A stretch of DNA of 64,000 nt from Brachyspira sp949287565 (GTDB lineage: Bacteria; Spirochaetota; Brachyspiria; Brachyspirales; Brachyspiraceae). Below are positions 45,679-54,758 of the stretch, piece by piece. How positions within the stretch are numbered: the first letter of the stretch is position 1; each line of letters begins with the position of its first letter. The notes under the pieces are model-generated. The model saw nothing but the letters and a program-made list of their open reading frames with translations, made no database searches and was not told the origin of the DNA. The stretch lies in the NCBI RefSeq assembly GCF_036997615.1, contig NZ_JAWLQA010000008.1; one strand, given 5' to 3'. Made by a program: the position numbers and the translations under genes.

Positions 45679-48252
45679 TTAAAATAAATCTGTCAATCTA
45701 AAATCCCAAATCATTAATACTAACAAAGTATAAATAAATCTTTTACTTACCCCATCATCATTTTCATTAGTAAAATAAATATCAATTTTTACTCTGTCAT
45801 GAAAATCAGTTTTTGAATTAACATTAGCATATATACTAAAAGTATCTCCATTCTTTGATTTTAATGAATAACTTGAAACAACATCATAGCCTACATACTC
45901 AGTATACATTCCATATCTTGCACCGAAAGCTTTGAAAGTACCATAAGCTATTTCTGAATTATCTATTTTTTCTAATTCGCTTTTCAAATTATCTTTATCT
46001 AATTTTATAATAGTTAATTGCTGTAAAGGCTGTGCTATTTCATAATCTTCAAGCTGTTTTCTCCATTTATCTATAGTTTCATCAACCATTTCTATAGGGC
46101 TTGCTAAACTTACAAAACTATTATCATCGATTTTTACTTCTTCATCTTCTGAGTTTGAATAACTTCCATCACCTGAATATCTAAAAGTTGTTACAAAATT
46201 ATAATCTTTATCATATAAATTCCATATCAAAGATGAAGCAAATCTATTCATAATAGCATTGTCTATAAAAATCTCTTTAAACAAATCATAACTATATTTT
46301 TCTCCGCTTGCTAATAAAACAGCCAAAAGCGAAGAAGTATTTTTCATAAAAGAAGGAAGTTCTTTTCTTAATTTTGCTATTTCTTCTTTTAAATCTTCAT
46401 CAAGATTTTGAGGAGCTTTTTTAAGTTCCTTATTATTTTTTATATCAAACAAACTCAAAGAGTAATCACTATTCAAAATCAATTTATAATCTTTATTCAA
46501 CTCTTTTTCACCTTGAGAATTAAATCCGAAATCAGATGAATATCTTAATTGGAATTCATTATAGCTAATATCCATTTTTTCCATAACTTCATCAATCAAT
46601 TTATCAGCTTCATAACTGACTTCAGATTTTTTTGTATTTGAATATATTTCATATAATATTCTAAGTGCATATTTACTTTCTATATTTAATTTAATTATTA
46701 ATAGTGAAAGTTTAGTGTCTTTTTCTTTCTTATATATATTTTTTACAGCTTCATCTACTCCATATATTCCATAAATAAAAGCAGTTGTTTCTTTATTAGT
46801 TTCATCATAAATATTTTTAGCAAAATTTATAAATGATTCTTTATCAAGCAAATTAACTATATTATCAATCTGCACTAATCTTTTAATATCTCTTTTAAGG
46901 AGCAAATATTCCAAATATATATATTTTAAAACTTTATTTGCAACTTCTCTAGATTTATCTTTTATTAAAACCTTATAATCATTTATAAAGCTTACTTTTT
47001 TATCATCTTTTTTATTATAATTATCTTCAACATACTTTTCTGCTTCCTCTATAGTTTTGAAATTATAATTATCAGTAACAGATGAAAGTTCTTTGCTAAA
47101 CTCGCTTTCTAATCTTTTTTTTAATGACAAAACTTTTTTATTTGTATCTTTTGATATTAAATCATATACTTCTTTGACATTTTCTTTTGTGATAGTTAAA
47201 TAATCTTTGTAAGAACCATAAAACGCTTGAAGATATGCTTTAATTCTTAAAGGAAGTTCTTCATACCTGTTAAAGCATAAATTACTCATTTCTGATACTT
47301 TATTTAAATCCCAGTTTGCTAATGAGTCAAAACTATTATAACCTTCGGCAAAGTCAAACATTCCAAACATCGTTTTTAATTTTTTTGTATCCCATTTATC
47401 CAAAGGCTGATTAAAAGATTCAGTACCTCGAAACATAGATTCCATAGTTTTTACATTAGAAACATTCCAGCTATTTAAAGGCTGATTAAATTTTAAAGCC
47501 TCATTAAACATCTGATTCATATTTTCAACCTTTGAAGTATTCCATTTATCTAAAGGCTGATTGAATTTGAAAGCATTTCTAAACATACCTTCCATAGTTT
47601 TTACTTTAGATACGTCCCAGTTATTAAGAGGCTGATTAAAATTAACGCATATACTAAACATATAACCCATATCTTCAACTTTACTAACATCCCAATTACT
47701 TATATCTTGATTAAAAGCTTTAGCATAATTAAACATACCCCTCATAGTTGTAACCTTTGAAACGTCCCATTTGTCTAAAGGCTGATTAAAACTTTCTGCT
47801 ACCTGAAACATACCGCTCATATTTGTTACATTGGATACATTCCAACTGTTTAAAGGCTGATTGAATTTTTTACAATTATCAAACATTCTAAATGTATCCT
47901 GAACATTAGAAACGTCCCATTTATCTAAAGGCTGATTAAAATCCTGACAATAATAAAACATAAAGCTCATATGCTTAACTTTGGAAACATTCCAATTATT
48001 AAGATTATGATTAAACTTAGCTTTAGAACGGTTTTCATAACTATCATAACTCATATGGGCAAACATATAGGACATATCCTCAACATTAGAAACGTCCCAA
48101 TCTTCTATGCCTTCAAAATCTTTTCTGGTGCTGTTATGAAAAAGCTCGCTCATATCTGTAATAAGACTTGTATCTACATCATAAAGTTTTATTCCGTCAG
48201 TATATACTAATTGTTCTAATTCTTGTTTTGTTTCAGGCTTGTATTTCTTCAT
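45679..48252 (-). CDS. DUF285-repeat / DUF4132 fusion protein, copy 5
   Basis: 857 residues from ATG 48252, with GAGGAG 6-11 nt upstream; a TTG one codon earlier is not needed. Ten DUF285 units plus a degenerate one precede the C-terminal module. The last 90 residues differ from the other copies (YGTFKAFGARYGMYTEYVGY and a shorter SKNGDTFSIYANV) before the shared end DFRLTDLF, so this copy is the most diverged in its tail. It heads the array and is divergent from the type I restriction operon, with 228 nt between them. Confidence 0.82.
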   Translation of the reverse strand: MKKYKPETKQELEQLVYTDGIKLYDVDTSLITDMSELFHNSTRKDFEGIEDWDVSNVEDMSYMFAHMSYDSYENRSKAKFNHNLNNWNVSKVKHMSFMFYYCQDFNQPLDKWDVSNVQDTFRMFDNCKKFNQPLNSWNVSNVTNMSGMFQVAESFNQPLDKWDVSKVTTMRGMFNYAKAFNQDISNWDVSKVEDMGYMFSICVNFNQPLNNWDVSKVKTMEGMFRNAFKFNQPLDKWNTSKVENMNQMFNEALKFNQPLNSWNVSNVKTMESMFRGTESFNQPLDKWDTKKLKTMFGMFDFAEGYNSFDSLANWDLNKVSEMSNLCFNRYEELPLRIKAYLQAFYGSYKDYLTITKENVKEVYDLISKDTNKKVLSLKKRLESEFSKELSSVTDNYNFKTIEEAEKYVEDNYNKKDDKKVSFINDYKVLIKDKSREVANKVLKYIYLEYLLLKRDIKRLVQIDNIVNLLDKESFINFAKNIYDETNKETTAFIYGIYGVDEAVKNIYKKEKDTKLSLLIIKLNIESKYALRILYEIYSNTKKSEVSYEADKLIDEVMEKMDISYNEFQLRYSSDFGFNSQGEKELNKDYKLILNSDYSLSLFDIKNNKELKKAPQNLDEDLKEEIAKLRKELPSFMKNTSSLLAVLLASGEKYSYDLFKEIFIDNAIMNRFASSLIWNLYDKDYNFVTTFRYSGDGSYSNSEDEEVKIDDNSFVSLASPIEMVDETIDKWRKQLEDYEIAQPLQQLTIIKLDKDNLKSELEKIDNSEIAYGTFKAFGARYGMYTEYVGYDVVSSYSLKSKNGDTFSIYANVNSKTDFHDRVKIDIYFTNENDDGVSKRFIYTLLVLMIWDFRLTDLF

Positions 48253-48422
48253 CAATTTCTCCTCATAATAAGTTTACATAATTATAATACGGATTTATAG
48301 TATAATATATATCGTATAAATTTTCTAGATAAAAAAGAGTTTTATTTTATATTATAATACTAGACTTATATTATTAATTTATATTGAACATTAATTATAA
48401 TTCAATAAAATATATGAAAATG

Positions 48423-48450
48423 TTGAGAAAAACATTTAATATGTTAAAAT
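48423..48450 (+). promoter_or_regulatory. Candidate promoter of the hsd operon
   Basis: TTGAGA (48423-48428) and TAAAAT (48445-48450) with a 16-nt spacer, 30 nt before the hsdM start. GGAG at about 48471 serves as ribosome site. The A/T background makes the -10 box weak evidence. Confidence 0.4.
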
Positions 48451-48480
48451 AATACAAATTTATATAGTTTGGAGTAAGAA

Positions 48481-50070
48481 ATGGCAGATAATAAAAGCAT
48501 AATACAACGCGATGAGCTTCACAGCAAAATATGGAAAATAGCGGACGACTTGAGAGGAAGCGTTGATGGTTGGGATTTTAAACAGTATGTACTTGGAATG
48601 CTGTTTTACAGATATATTTCTGAACATATTTCAAACTATTTAAATCAAAATGAATGGGACTCTGGAAACAAAGAATTTAATTATGCAGATTTAAAAGATG
48701 AAGATGTTGAAGATGTAAAAACTGATATTATAACAGAACAAGGATTTTTTATATATCCTAGCGAACTTTTTGAAAATATAAGAAAAGAAGCTAATAATCA
48801 AATCAATAAAGAAGACAGCAAAGATAAACATAATCTAAACGAAAGACTTCAGAAAATATTTAAAGATATAGAAAACTCAGCTAAAGGAACAAAAAGCGAA
48901 ACAAAAATTGCAGGGCTTTTCGATGATATAGATGTAAACAGCAATAAATTAGGCCCTACAGTATTAAAAAGAAATGAAAGATTAATAAAACTTATAAACG
49001 GTATTGCTGATATAGAACTTGGAGATTTTAAAGATCATTCAATCGATGCATTCGGTGATGCTTATGAATATTTGATGGGTATGTATGCATCAAGTGCAGG
49101 CAAAAGCGGAGGAGAGTTTTTTACGCCTCAGGAGGTTTCTGAACTTCTTACAAGAATTACCGTTACCGGAAAAAGCGAAATTAGAAGAGTATACGACCCT
49201 GCATGCGGAAGCGGTTCATTACTTTTAAAGTTCAAAAAAATATTAAATGATGAAGAAAGAAAAATATTTTATTTCGGACAGGAAATAAATATCACCACAT
49301 ACAACTTATGCAGAATAAATATGTTTTTGCATGATATAGGTTATGAGAAATTTGATATAGCTCATGGAGATACTTTAACAGAACCCAAACATGTAGACGA
49401 TGAACCTTTTGATGCAATAGTTTCAAATCCTCCCTACTCTATAAAATGGGCAGGCGAAGACAATACTCTTTTAATAAATGATCCGCGTTATTCTCCTGCT
49501 GGAATATTGGCTCCGAAATCAAAAGCAGACTTTGCATTTATTCTTCATTCTCTTTCTTGGCTTGATACTGCAGCACTTGCGGCAATAGTATGTTTCCCCG
49601 GCATTATGTACAGAGGCGGAGCAGAACAGAAAATAAGAAAATATTTAATAGACAATAATTTTATAGAATGCATTATACAGCTTCCTGACAATTTATTTTA
49701 CGGCACATCAATAGCCACTTGTATAATGGTATTATCAAAATCAAAGATAGACGGCAAAACTTTATTTATAGATGCAAGCGAAGATTATGAAAAGGCAACT
49801 AATAATAACAAATTAAGCGATAAGAATATACAAGATATTTTATCTTATTTTACCAAAAGAGAAACTAAAAAACATAAATGCTATTTAGCCAAAAAGGAAG
49901 AGATAGAAGCACAGGACTATAATTTATCAGTATCCACTTATGTAGAGCAGAAAGACACAAGGGAAAAAGTAGATATAAAAGTATTGAATAAAGAAATTGA
50001 AGAAATAGTTTTGAAGGAAGAGAAACTACGCAAAGAAATAGATAAAATTATCAAAGAAATAGAGGAATAA
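48481..50070 (+). CDS. hsdM: Type I restriction-modification DNA methyltransferase subunit
   Basis: A 529-residue N6-adenine methyltransferase. The N-terminal HsdM helical domain shows HSKIWKIADDLRGSVDGWDF. The SAM-binding motif is DPACGSGSLLLKF near residue 238, and the catalytic motif IV is NPPYS near 316. The C-terminal coiled-coil segment contacts HsdS. It methylates the host site recognised by HsdS, so that HsdR spares self DNA. First gene of the operon; the DUF4145-like gene follows after 10 nt. Confidence 0.95.
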   Translation: MADNKSIIQRDELHSKIWKIADDLRGSVDGWDFKQYVLGMLFYRYISEHISNYLNQNEWDSGNKEFNYADLKDEDVEDVKTDIITEQGFFIYPSELFENIRKEANNQINKEDSKDKHNLNERLQKIFKDIENSAKGTKSETKIAGLFDDIDVNSNKLGPTVLKRNERLIKLINGIADIELGDFKDHSIDAFGDAYEYLMGMYASSAGKSGGEFFTPQEVSELLTRITVTGKSEIRRVYDPACGSGSLLLKFKKILNDEERKIFYFGQEINITTYNLCRINMFLHDIGYEKFDIAHGDTLTEPKHVDDEPFDAIVSNPPYSIKWAGEDNTLLINDPRYSPAGILAPKSKADFAFILHSLSWLDTAALAAIVCFPGIMYRGGAEQKIRKYLIDNNFIECIIQLPDNLFYGTSIATCIMVLSKSKIDGKTLFIDASEDYEKATNNNKLSDKNIQDILSYFTKRETKKHKCYLAKKEEIEAQDYNLSVSTYVEQKDTREKVDIKVLNKEIEEIVLKEEKLRKEIDKIIKEIEE

Positions 50071-50080
50071 TATATAATTA

Positions 50081-50869
50081 ATGAGATTATCAGACGTATT
50101 ATCAAAAAAAGTATCATCAGAGTTTATACCAGTTGATAATTTTTTTGGATATAAAAAATCTAAAATGGGTAAATCCAAAAAAATAGACATTGGTACTGTA
50201 GCATTAAACTTTTTTTGTGAAAAATGTGATGAATATAGAACTTTTTATTCTAGATATGAAGCAGATTGTATATACATAGATGAAAAAAAAGCTAATATAA
50301 ATTGTATGTTATTTGATAAATGTAATACTTTTATTGTTGTTATTTTCTTAATAGAAATAGAAAATAGTATAACTGATAATTTACCAAAAGTAAGAATATT
50401 AAAAAAATATATAAATAAATTTGATAATGTTAAATTAATTGATAATATATATGGAGAATATACAGATAAACTAGAAATGGCAAATATAGCATTTAATGCC
50501 AATTTAGGTGCTGGTTCTATTATATATTTACGAAAACTATTTGAATTAATTACAGAAGAAATTGCAGTTAAGTCAGGAATAAGCATTGATTTTACAACTA
50601 AAAATGGGAAAAATAAAAAGAAAATTTTCAAAGATTTACTTAAAGAAGTTGATGAAAAATGTAATATAATACCTGTAGAATTTTCAAAAAATAGATATGA
50701 TTTATTTAGAAAACTTAGTGATATAATACATGGAGAATATGATGAAAATACTGCTATTGAAAAATTCGATGCTTTTTATAGATTAATAACCGGAATATTA
50801 GATAATATAAAAAATAGAGAAGAATTAATTGAAGCTGCTAAAAAAGTGGGGTTAAAAAAAGATGAGTAA
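50081..50869 (+). CDS. DUF4145-like protein encoded inside the hsd operon
   Basis: 262 residues, cytosolic. The N-terminal part has CEKC (near residue 47) and later Cys residues that could bind a metal. The C-terminal half (GAGSIIYLRKLFELITEEIA, then RYDLFRKLSDIIHGEYD) has the helical pattern of DUF4145, a domain often met in or beside restriction systems. The assignment is moderate. Its end overlaps the hsdS start by 8 nt, which implies translational coupling and a role with the type I system. Codon use is even more A/T-biased than in hsdM, suggesting a later insertion into the operon. Confidence 0.6.
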   Translation: MRLSDVLSKKVSSEFIPVDNFFGYKKSKMGKSKKIDIGTVALNFFCEKCDEYRTFYSRYEADCIYIDEKKANINCMLFDKCNTFIVVIFLIEIENSITDNLPKVRILKKYINKFDNVKLIDNIYGEYTDKLEMANIAFNANLGAGSIIYLRKLFELITEEIAVKSGISIDFTTKNGKNKKKIFKDLLKEVDEKCNIIPVEFSKNRYDLFRKLSDIIHGEYDENTAIEKFDAFYRLITGILDNIKNREELIEAAKKVGLKKDE

Positions 50870-51485
50870 TTTTGAAGATTTAATAAAAAAACATTGTCCA
50901 GATGGTGTAGAATACATACCTATTGGTAGTTTAATGGAACGTGTTAAAGAAAAAGGTAAAGATGATTTAAATGTAAAACAAGTATATGTCGTTAGTAATG
51001 TAAAAGGAATAGTGAGATCTGAAGATTATCATGATAATAATATCCATAGTGATGATACTTCAAACTATACAATTTTAAGACAAGATATGTTTGCATATAA
51101 TCCTTCAAGATTAAATGTTGGTTCTATTGGTAGACTAAAAAAAAGAATATCTGGTTTAGTCAGTCCTATGTACGTAGTTTTTTCAGTAGATAAATCTATA
51201 GTAGACGTGACATATTTTGAATATTTTATTAAATCACCTAAAATAATAAATAAAATAGATTCACTAAAGGAAGAAGGGGCAAGATTTAGATTTGATTATA
51301 ATCGTTGGAATTGGATAAAAATACCAGTACCTCCAATAGAAATACAAAAAGAGATTGTACGTATATTAGATATTTTAACAGAATATCAAGATTACCTTAA
51401 TGAAGAAGTAATACTTAGAAAAAAACAATACGAATATTATAGAGATAAACTATTTACTTTTAAGGAAAAGAAAATTAAAGATTAA
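50862..51485 (+). CDS. hsdS: Half-length type I restriction specificity subunit
   Basis: 207 residues, about half of a normal HsdS (around 400). It has one N-terminal target-recognition domain starting CPDGVEYIPIGSLMERV, and one conserved helical region (IPVPPIEIQKEIVRILDILT then EYQDYLNEE) that dimerises and docks on HsdM. Half-size HsdS proteins can work as dimers and then recognise a symmetrical split site. It overlaps the preceding gene by 8 nt. The stop is doubled (TAATAA) and a GC-rich island follows, so loss of a second half cannot be excluded. Confidence 0.88.
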   Translation: MSNFEDLIKKHCPDGVEYIPIGSLMERVKEKGKDDLNVKQVYVVSNVKGIVRSEDYHDNNIHSDDTSNYTILRQDMFAYNPSRLNVGSIGRLKKRISGLVSPMYVVFSVDKSIVDVTYFEYFIKSPKIINKIDSLKEEGARFRFDYNRWNWIKIPVPPIEIQKEIVRILDILTEYQDYLNEEVILRKKQYEYYRDKLFTFKEKKIKD

Positions 51486-51575
51486 TAAACCGCATACTTA
51501 CAGTATCGCTTACAGTGGGCGTTTGATAAGGTTGAGCGTTACCGTGCGGGAATCCGACACGAAGTGGCGAGTTAA
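51486..51575 (+). repeat. GC-rich island between hsdS and hsdR
   Basis: About 85 nt rich in G and C (ACCGCATACTTACAGTATCG, later GAGCGTTACCGTGCGGGAAT) between two A/T-rich genes. It contains small hairpins (ATACT-TAC-AGTAT; CAC-GAA-GTG) and two CTTACAGT direct repeats 12 nt apart. After the double stop of hsdS the same reading frame is open for 28 codons. I cannot name the element; it resembles in composition, not in exact sequence, the cassettes of the intergenic repeats. Confidence 0.5.
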
Positions 51576-51631
51576 AGAACATATTATTAAATAGATTTGT
51601 AAGAATAAAAATACAAATAAGAGGTTATTTT

Positions 51632-54600
51632 ATGGAAAATAAAGAAAACATTGATATCATTAAAATGTCTGAGGAAAGTACTGTTGTCGCTAAATATATA
51701 CCAGTAGAGAGAACAAGAACTAAATATCAAACGGAAGAAGAACTTGAAGAAGGATTTATCAAACAGCTTACAGAACAAGGCTATGAATATATAAATATAA
51801 AAAATGAAAATGATTTGATTAAAAACCTTAGAAAGCAATTAGAAAAATTAAATAATTATACTTTTTTTGATACTGAATGGGAAAATTTTTTTAATACTAC
51901 TATAGCGAATGGCAACGAAGATATAATAAATAAAACTGAAAGAATACAAGAGAATTATATTCAAGCTATAACTTTAGAAAACGGATACACTAAAAATATT
52001 AAACTCATAGATAAAGATGATATATATAATAATAATTTACAAGTTATTAATCAATATAAAGAAGAAAGTTCAGAGAAAAAAGCCAGATACGATGTTACTA
52101 TTTTAATAAACGGCTTGCCTATGGTTCATATTGAGCTGAAAAGAAGAGGCGTTAATATAAGAGAGGCATTCAATCAAATAAACAGATACGGGGAAGAAAA
52201 TTTCTGGGCAGGTTCAGGGCTTTATCAATATGTACAATTATTCGTTATATCAAATGGTACTAATACAAAATATTATTCAAACACTACAAGATATAGACAT
52301 ATAAAGAATAGCGAACGTCAAGTAAAAACTTCAAATACTTTTGAGTTTACAAGTTTTTGGGCTGATGCTAGAAATAAAATTATTCCAGACTTGGTGGATT
52401 TTACTAAAACTTTCTTTTCAAAATTTACTCTATTAAATATATTAACTAAATATTGTGTATTTACTTCAGACAAAGCACTTTTAGTTATGCGTCCTTATCA
52501 GATTGCAGCAGCAGAGAATATTATAAACAAGATTATACTATCTGAAAATCATAAAATAAGATCAAAAAAGGAATCAGGCGGTTATATTTGGCATACCACA
52601 GGAAGCGGAAAAACTCTTACAAGTTTTAAAACTGCCATTTTAGCTAGATCGCTTCATTTTGTAGATAAAGTGCTTTTTGTAGTTGATAGAAAAGACCTTG
52701 ATTATCAAACTATGAAAGAATATGATAAATTTCAAAAAGGTGCAGCCAACAGCAATACTTCTACAAAAATATTGAAAGAGCAATTAGAAAAAGATGATGT
52801 AAAAATAATTATTACTACCATTCAGAAATTATCAAGATTCATTCAGAAAAATGAAAATCATGAAGTTTATAAAAAGCATATTGTTATGATTTTTGATGAA
52901 TGTCATCGTTCTCAATTTGGCGAGATGAATGAAAAAATAAAAAAGGCTTTTAAAAATTATAATATATTCGGATTTACCGGCACACCTATTTTCAAAAAAG
53001 AAAAAGACGATGAAAAATATCCGAATCTAAAAACCACTGAAAATGCTTTTGGAGAAAAACTTCACACATATACTATAGTTGACGCCATTCGTGATAAAAA
53101 TGTTTTGCCTTTTAGAATAGATTATATTAATACTGTGAAAGAAGCTAAAGATTTTGAAGATAAAAAAGTAAAAGGCATAAATACAGATGATGTACTTTTA
53201 AATGATGAAAGAATAAGATTAATAGTAAAATACATAATAGAACATTTTGATCAGAAGACTTACAGAAATTCTAATAATGCCGCTTATAGTCATGATATTA
53301 TTGTAAATGTAGAGGATATGGCTAAATCAAAACATAATACTGTTAAAGAAAAGAAAGAAAAAAGAGAAGTTAAAGGATTCAATTCCATTTTTGCAGTATC
53401 TTCAATAAAAGCAGCTAAGAAATATTATAAAGAGTTTCAAAAACAAATAAGCGAAACTTCAAGCAATTTAAAAGTTGCTACAATATTTAGTTTTGTACAA
53501 AATGATAACAATGATAATTATGATGATACAATTCAAGAGGAAAATTTTGAACCTAAAAATCTTGATGAAGATTCAAGAGAGTTTCTTGAAAGTGCTATAA
53601 AAGATTATAATCAAATATTCAAAACAAATTATGATACATCTGATGAGAAATTTGAAAATTATTACAAAGATGTTTCATTACAAATGAAAAATAATCAAAT
53701 CGATATTTTAATAGTAGTAAATATGTTTTTAACTGGTTTTGATGCCCCTACTTTAAATACTTTATGGGTTGATAAGAGACTACAAATGCATGGTCTTATA
53801 CAGGCCTTTTCAAGAACGAACAGAATTTTGAACTCTGTTAAAACTTTCGGAAATATAGTTTCTTTCATGAACTTAGAAGAAAATACAAACAAAGCTCTTT
53901 CTGTTTTCGGTGATAAAGATGCCAACTCTATAGCATTACTTAAAACTTATAAAGATTATTTTAACGGCTATGATGAAAACGGTGAGCATGTTTTAGGATA
54001 CACAGAAATTGTTGATTTACTTAAAACTAAATTCCCTATTAATGAAGCTATTGTTACAGAAGAAGACAAAAAATTATTTATTAAATTATTTGGAGATTTA
54101 TTAAAAATAAGAAACACTCTTTCTGCTTTCGATAGTTTTAGAGAAGACAGAGAAAAAATACTGTCTGACATAGATTTTCAGGATTACAGCGGAAAATATT
54201 CTGATTTATATACAGAGATTACTCAAAGCAAAGAAAAAGATAAAAATAATCCTGAAATAGAAAATATTCAAGATGATGTTGTATTTGAAATAGAACTCAT
54301 CAAACAAGTTGAAGTAAATATTGACTATATACTTCTAATAGTGGCAAGATACAAAAATGAAAATAAAGACAAAGATACTATAATAGAACATGTTAGAAAA
54401 TTAATTAATGCCGGTATTGAATTAAGAAGCAAGAGAGAATTGATTGAAAACTTTATTAATCAAATGAATGCTTCTGACACAGATGTTCAAGAAGAATTCT
54501 ACCAATACGTAAAAAAAGAAAAAGAAAAAGATTTAATACAAATAATTAAAGATGAAAATTTAAAAGAAAAAGAAACAAATGATTTTATAACCAGCTGTTT

Positions 54601-54754
54601 TGAATATGGAGAAATAAGAACTTCTGGAACAGACATTGATAAAACACTCCCTCCAATATCAAGATTCAGCAAGCAAGGAAATAAAATAGAGAAAAAGCAA
54701 ATTGTTGTAGAAAAATTGCAGTCTTTCTTTGAAAAATATTCAGGTTTAATATAG
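51632..54754 (+). CDS. hsdR: Type I restriction endonuclease subunit R
   Basis: 1040 residues; AAGAGG lies upstream of the ATG. The N-terminal nuclease domain has the PD-(D/E)XK core around RYDVTILINGLPMVHIELKR (near residue 150-170). The SF2 motor has Walker A HTTGSGKTLTSFK near 320 and motif II FDECHRSQFGEM near 425, and GFTGTPIF as motif III. Motif VI lies in MHGLIQAFSRTNRILN. It translocates DNA and cuts unmethylated targets chosen by HsdS. It is the last gene of the operon; the converging flavoprotein pseudogene ends 4 nt after it. Confidence 0.95.
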   Translation: MENKENIDIIKMSEESTVVAKYIPVERTRTKYQTEEELEEGFIKQLTEQGYEYINIKNENDLIKNLRKQLEKLNNYTFFDTEWENFFNTTIANGNEDIINKTERIQENYIQAITLENGYTKNIKLIDKDDIYNNNLQVINQYKEESSEKKARYDVTILINGLPMVHIELKRRGVNIREAFNQINRYGEENFWAGSGLYQYVQLFVISNGTNTKYYSNTTRYRHIKNSERQVKTSNTFEFTSFWADARNKIIPDLVDFTKTFFSKFTLLNILTKYCVFTSDKALLVMRPYQIAAAENIINKIILSENHKIRSKKESGGYIWHTTGSGKTLTSFKTAILARSLHFVDKVLFVVDRKDLDYQTMKEYDKFQKGAANSNTSTKILKEQLEKDDVKIIITTIQKLSRFIQKNENHEVYKKHIVMIFDECHRSQFGEMNEKIKKAFKNYNIFGFTGTPIFKKEKDDEKYPNLKTTENAFGEKLHTYTIVDAIRDKNVLPFRIDYINTVKEAKDFEDKKVKGINTDDVLLNDERIRLIVKYIIEHFDQKTYRNSNNAAYSHDIIVNVEDMAKSKHNTVKEKKEKREVKGFNSIFAVSSIKAAKKYYKEFQKQISETSSNLKVATIFSFVQNDNNDNYDDTIQEENFEPKNLDEDSREFLESAIKDYNQIFKTNYDTSDEKFENYYKDVSLQMKNNQIDILIVVNMFLTGFDAPTLNTLWVDKRLQMHGLIQAFSRTNRILNSVKTFGNIVSFMNLEENTNKALSVFGDKDANSIALLKTYKDYFNGYDENGEHVLGYTEIVDLLKTKFPINEAIVTEEDKKLFIKLFGDLLKIRNTLSAFDSFREDREKILSDIDFQDYSGKYSDLYTEITQSKEKDKNNPEIENIQDDVVFEIELIKQVEVNIDYILLIVARYKNENKDKDTIIEHVRKLINAGIELRSKRELIENFINQMNASDTDVQEEFYQYVKKEKEKDLIQIIKDENLKEKETNDFITSCFEYGEIRTSGTDIDKTLPPISRFSKQGNKIEKKQIVVEKLQSFFEKYSGLI

Positions 54755-54758
54755 ATAA

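Noticed and set aside
34434..48252. CRISPR-like regular repeats
   Set aside because: The roughly 75-nt periodicity is the coding repeat of DUF285 units; there are no constant direct repeats with unique spacers and no cas genes.
34434..54754. Prophage or integrative element around the array and the type I operon
   Set aside because: No integrase, structural phage gene, attachment-site pair or tRNA border was found; the Rpn nuclease alone is not sufficient evidence.
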